In this document: piece after piece, positions 6,870-7,464 of the stretch
How the letters are laid out: each line of letters begins with the position of its first letter
How positions within the stretch are numbered: the first letter of the stretch is position 1
DNA from: Fibrobacterota bacterium
GTDB taxonomy: Bacteria > Fibrobacterota > Chitinivibrionia > Chitinivibrionales > JANQEN01
DNA: 7,464 bases
Assembly (NCBI GenBank): GCA_030619215.1
Contig: JAUXBV010000152.1
Span: forward strand, 1 to 7,464
Direction of reading: 5' to 3'
Notes under the pieces: model-generated
What the model was told of the DNA's origin: nothing
What the model saw: the letters and a program-made list of their open reading frames with translations, nothing else
Database searches by the model: none
Position numbers and translations under genes: made by a program

Positions 6870-6949
6870 AGATTCTCTAAGCCTGAATTATCTACCCCCT
6901 GAAGGGGACTTCGCGTTTTTTGCGAAGATAATTCAGGCCTAGAAAATCT
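6870..6949 (-). repeat. 80-bp inverted repeat folding as a three-way junction, in the EIIA leader
   Basis: The outer arms 6870-6893 and 6926-6949 are complementary at 22 of 24 positions, including a perfect 13-bp block GCCTGAATTATCT / AGATAATTCAGGC. Between them are two further hairpins: CCCC-TGAA-GGGG (6896-6907) and CTTCGC-7 nt-GCGAAG (6909-6927). The latter competes with the innermost 2 bp of the outer stem. Both outer mismatches (6875/6944 and 6880/6939) become G-U pairs in a minus-strand RNA, and so does the pair closing the C/G hairpin (6895/6908). This points to a structure formed in the EIIA/antiporter leader transcript. Neither strand has a T-run after the stem, and the flanking genes diverge, so it is not an ordinary terminator. 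It could be a leader RNA element or a small palindromic repeat inserted between the genes. No other copy was seen in the window. Confidence 0.8.
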
Positions 6950-7106
6950 TATCTTGATGTAAAACAAAATAGGTTAAAAGACTAAAGTCCAGCTCTGCTG
7001 GGTTAAATTAGGAACTAATCAAATATTATTATATATTATCAGGACTTTCTTGTGGTAAAAAATAAATCCATGCTCAAATTCCATGTGACAATTATATTTT
7101 CTATTT
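6950..7106. other. Rest of the divergent intergenic region, with small dyads
   Basis: This AT-rich stretch must hold the promoters of the EIIA operon (minus) and of the plus-strand gene at 7107, but no convincing pair of promoter boxes was found for either. A perfect TATAAT lies on the minus strand at 7033-7028 with only a 3-of-6 -35 match upstream. Small perfect dyads are CCAGC-tct-GCTGG (6989-7001) and ATTAG-gaa-CTAAT (7007-7019). AAAGTCC (6984-6990) can also pair with GGACTTT (7042-7048), which would compete with the first dyad. GGTTAAA occurs twice (6972-6978 and 7001-7007). Confidence 0.5.
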
Positions 7107-7464
7107 ATGAATATGAATAGCTATTATAACCATAACCCAAAACTTCAAAAAGTTTTTCATACTACCAAAATAGTACGCAAACCAATCTGCGGTATTGTTT
7201 CGGGCTACCATGAACTCCCCTATATTCTCGTAGCTCCTGACGATAACAATCCATCTCATTCTGTGGAAATTAACGGGAAAATAAATGTGTCACCAAAATT
7301 TATTATCTCCCCAGGTGCTTTAAACGAAGCCTTCGAAGATATTTTTGACCCGGAAACAATTGACCAGGAGATTCAGGGAAGACTGTTCTCCTTTGCATAC
7401 AGCAACACAAAAAACCTGAAAGTCGAAAGTGAATATTTTACGGTAAAAAATTACGAAGAAAACC
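7107..7464 (+). CDS. Uncharacterised soluble protein, N-terminal 119 residues (runs off the right edge)
   Basis: An open frame runs from ATG at 7107 to the window end, with an in-frame stop just upstream at 7086-7088, so the start is at 7107 or at the second ATG at 7113. The composition is protein-like, with conserved-looking stretches: KPICGIVSGYHELPYILVAP (25-44), VEINGKINVSPKFIISP (53-69) and FEDIFDPETIDQEIQGRLF (76-94). There is no signal peptide, membrane segment or known catalytic motif, so it is probably cytosolic. I do not recognise the family. No Shine-Dalgarno sequence precedes either ATG, so translation may be leaderless or weak. It diverges from the EIIA/antiporter operon and shares its upstream region, which alone does not show a functional link. 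Confidence 0.8.
   Translation, partial: MNMNSYYNHNPKLQKVFHTTKIVRKPICGIVSGYHELPYILVAPDDNNPSHSVEINGKINVSPKFIISPGALNEAFEDIFDPETIDQEIQGRLFSFAYSNTKNLKVESEYFTVKNYEEN

Noticed and set aside
6870..6949. Intrinsic terminator at the large inverted repeat
   Set aside because: No T-run follows the stem on either strand, and the flanking genes diverge, so neither transcript should end here.
6870..6949. Small self-cleaving ribozyme (hammerhead type)
   Set aside because: A three-way junction is present, but the hammerhead core CTGATGA and GAAA elements are absent at the junction.
7085..7090. CRP-like half site (TGTGA) ahead of the plus-strand gene
   Set aside because: Only one half is present; no matching TCACA lies at the right distance.

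Overview
The window looks like a piece of chromosome from a Gram-negative (double-membraned) bacterium with AT-leaning DNA. The evidence is a complete set of envelope-spanning efflux parts: a TolC-type outer-membrane channel, a lipoprotein adaptor and an RND inner-membrane pump. The phylum cannot be fixed from the sequence. A relaxed lipobox (Asn before the Cys) and the PTS-type regulator beside a cation antiporter would suit a spirochaete or a similar environmental lineage, but that is a guess.

All but one of the genes read on the minus strand, so the window is best read from right to left. At the right edge (7107 onward, plus strand) a soluble protein of unrecognised family begins and runs out of the window. 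Next comes a divergent intergenic region (6820-7106). It holds a striking 80-bp inverted repeat (6870-6949) whose two strands can fold into a three-way junction, plus several smaller dyads.

The first minus-strand operon (6819 to 4703) encodes a PTS EIIA (PtsN/fructose-type) domain fused to a C-terminal domain with a ferredoxin-like or PII-like pattern, followed 20 nt later by a CPA-type cation/proton antiporter with an FDDG motif. The arrangement suggests that a phosphorylatable, possibly ligand-sensing regulator controls the antiporter.

A 199-bp gap (4504-4702) carries a weak hairpin and then a consensus-perfect sigma70 promoter (TTGACA, 17 bp, TATAAT). This promoter drives the second minus-strand cluster: a TetR repressor (4503-3859), a TolC-like channel (3787-2375), a lipoprotein membrane-fusion protein (2365-1316) and the first 434 residues of an RND permease (1302 to beyond base 1). 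The last three genes are separated by only 9 and 13 nt. A second promoter-like site in the tetR-tolC gap holds a dyad in its spacer, a plausible operator for the repressor. The cluster reads as a self-regulated tripartite efflux pump.

The points most worth checking are the three-way-junction repeat ahead of the EIIA/antiporter operon, the EIIA fusion itself, and the operator-like dyad ahead of tolC. No CRISPR array, tRNA, rRNA, transposase or phage gene was seen.
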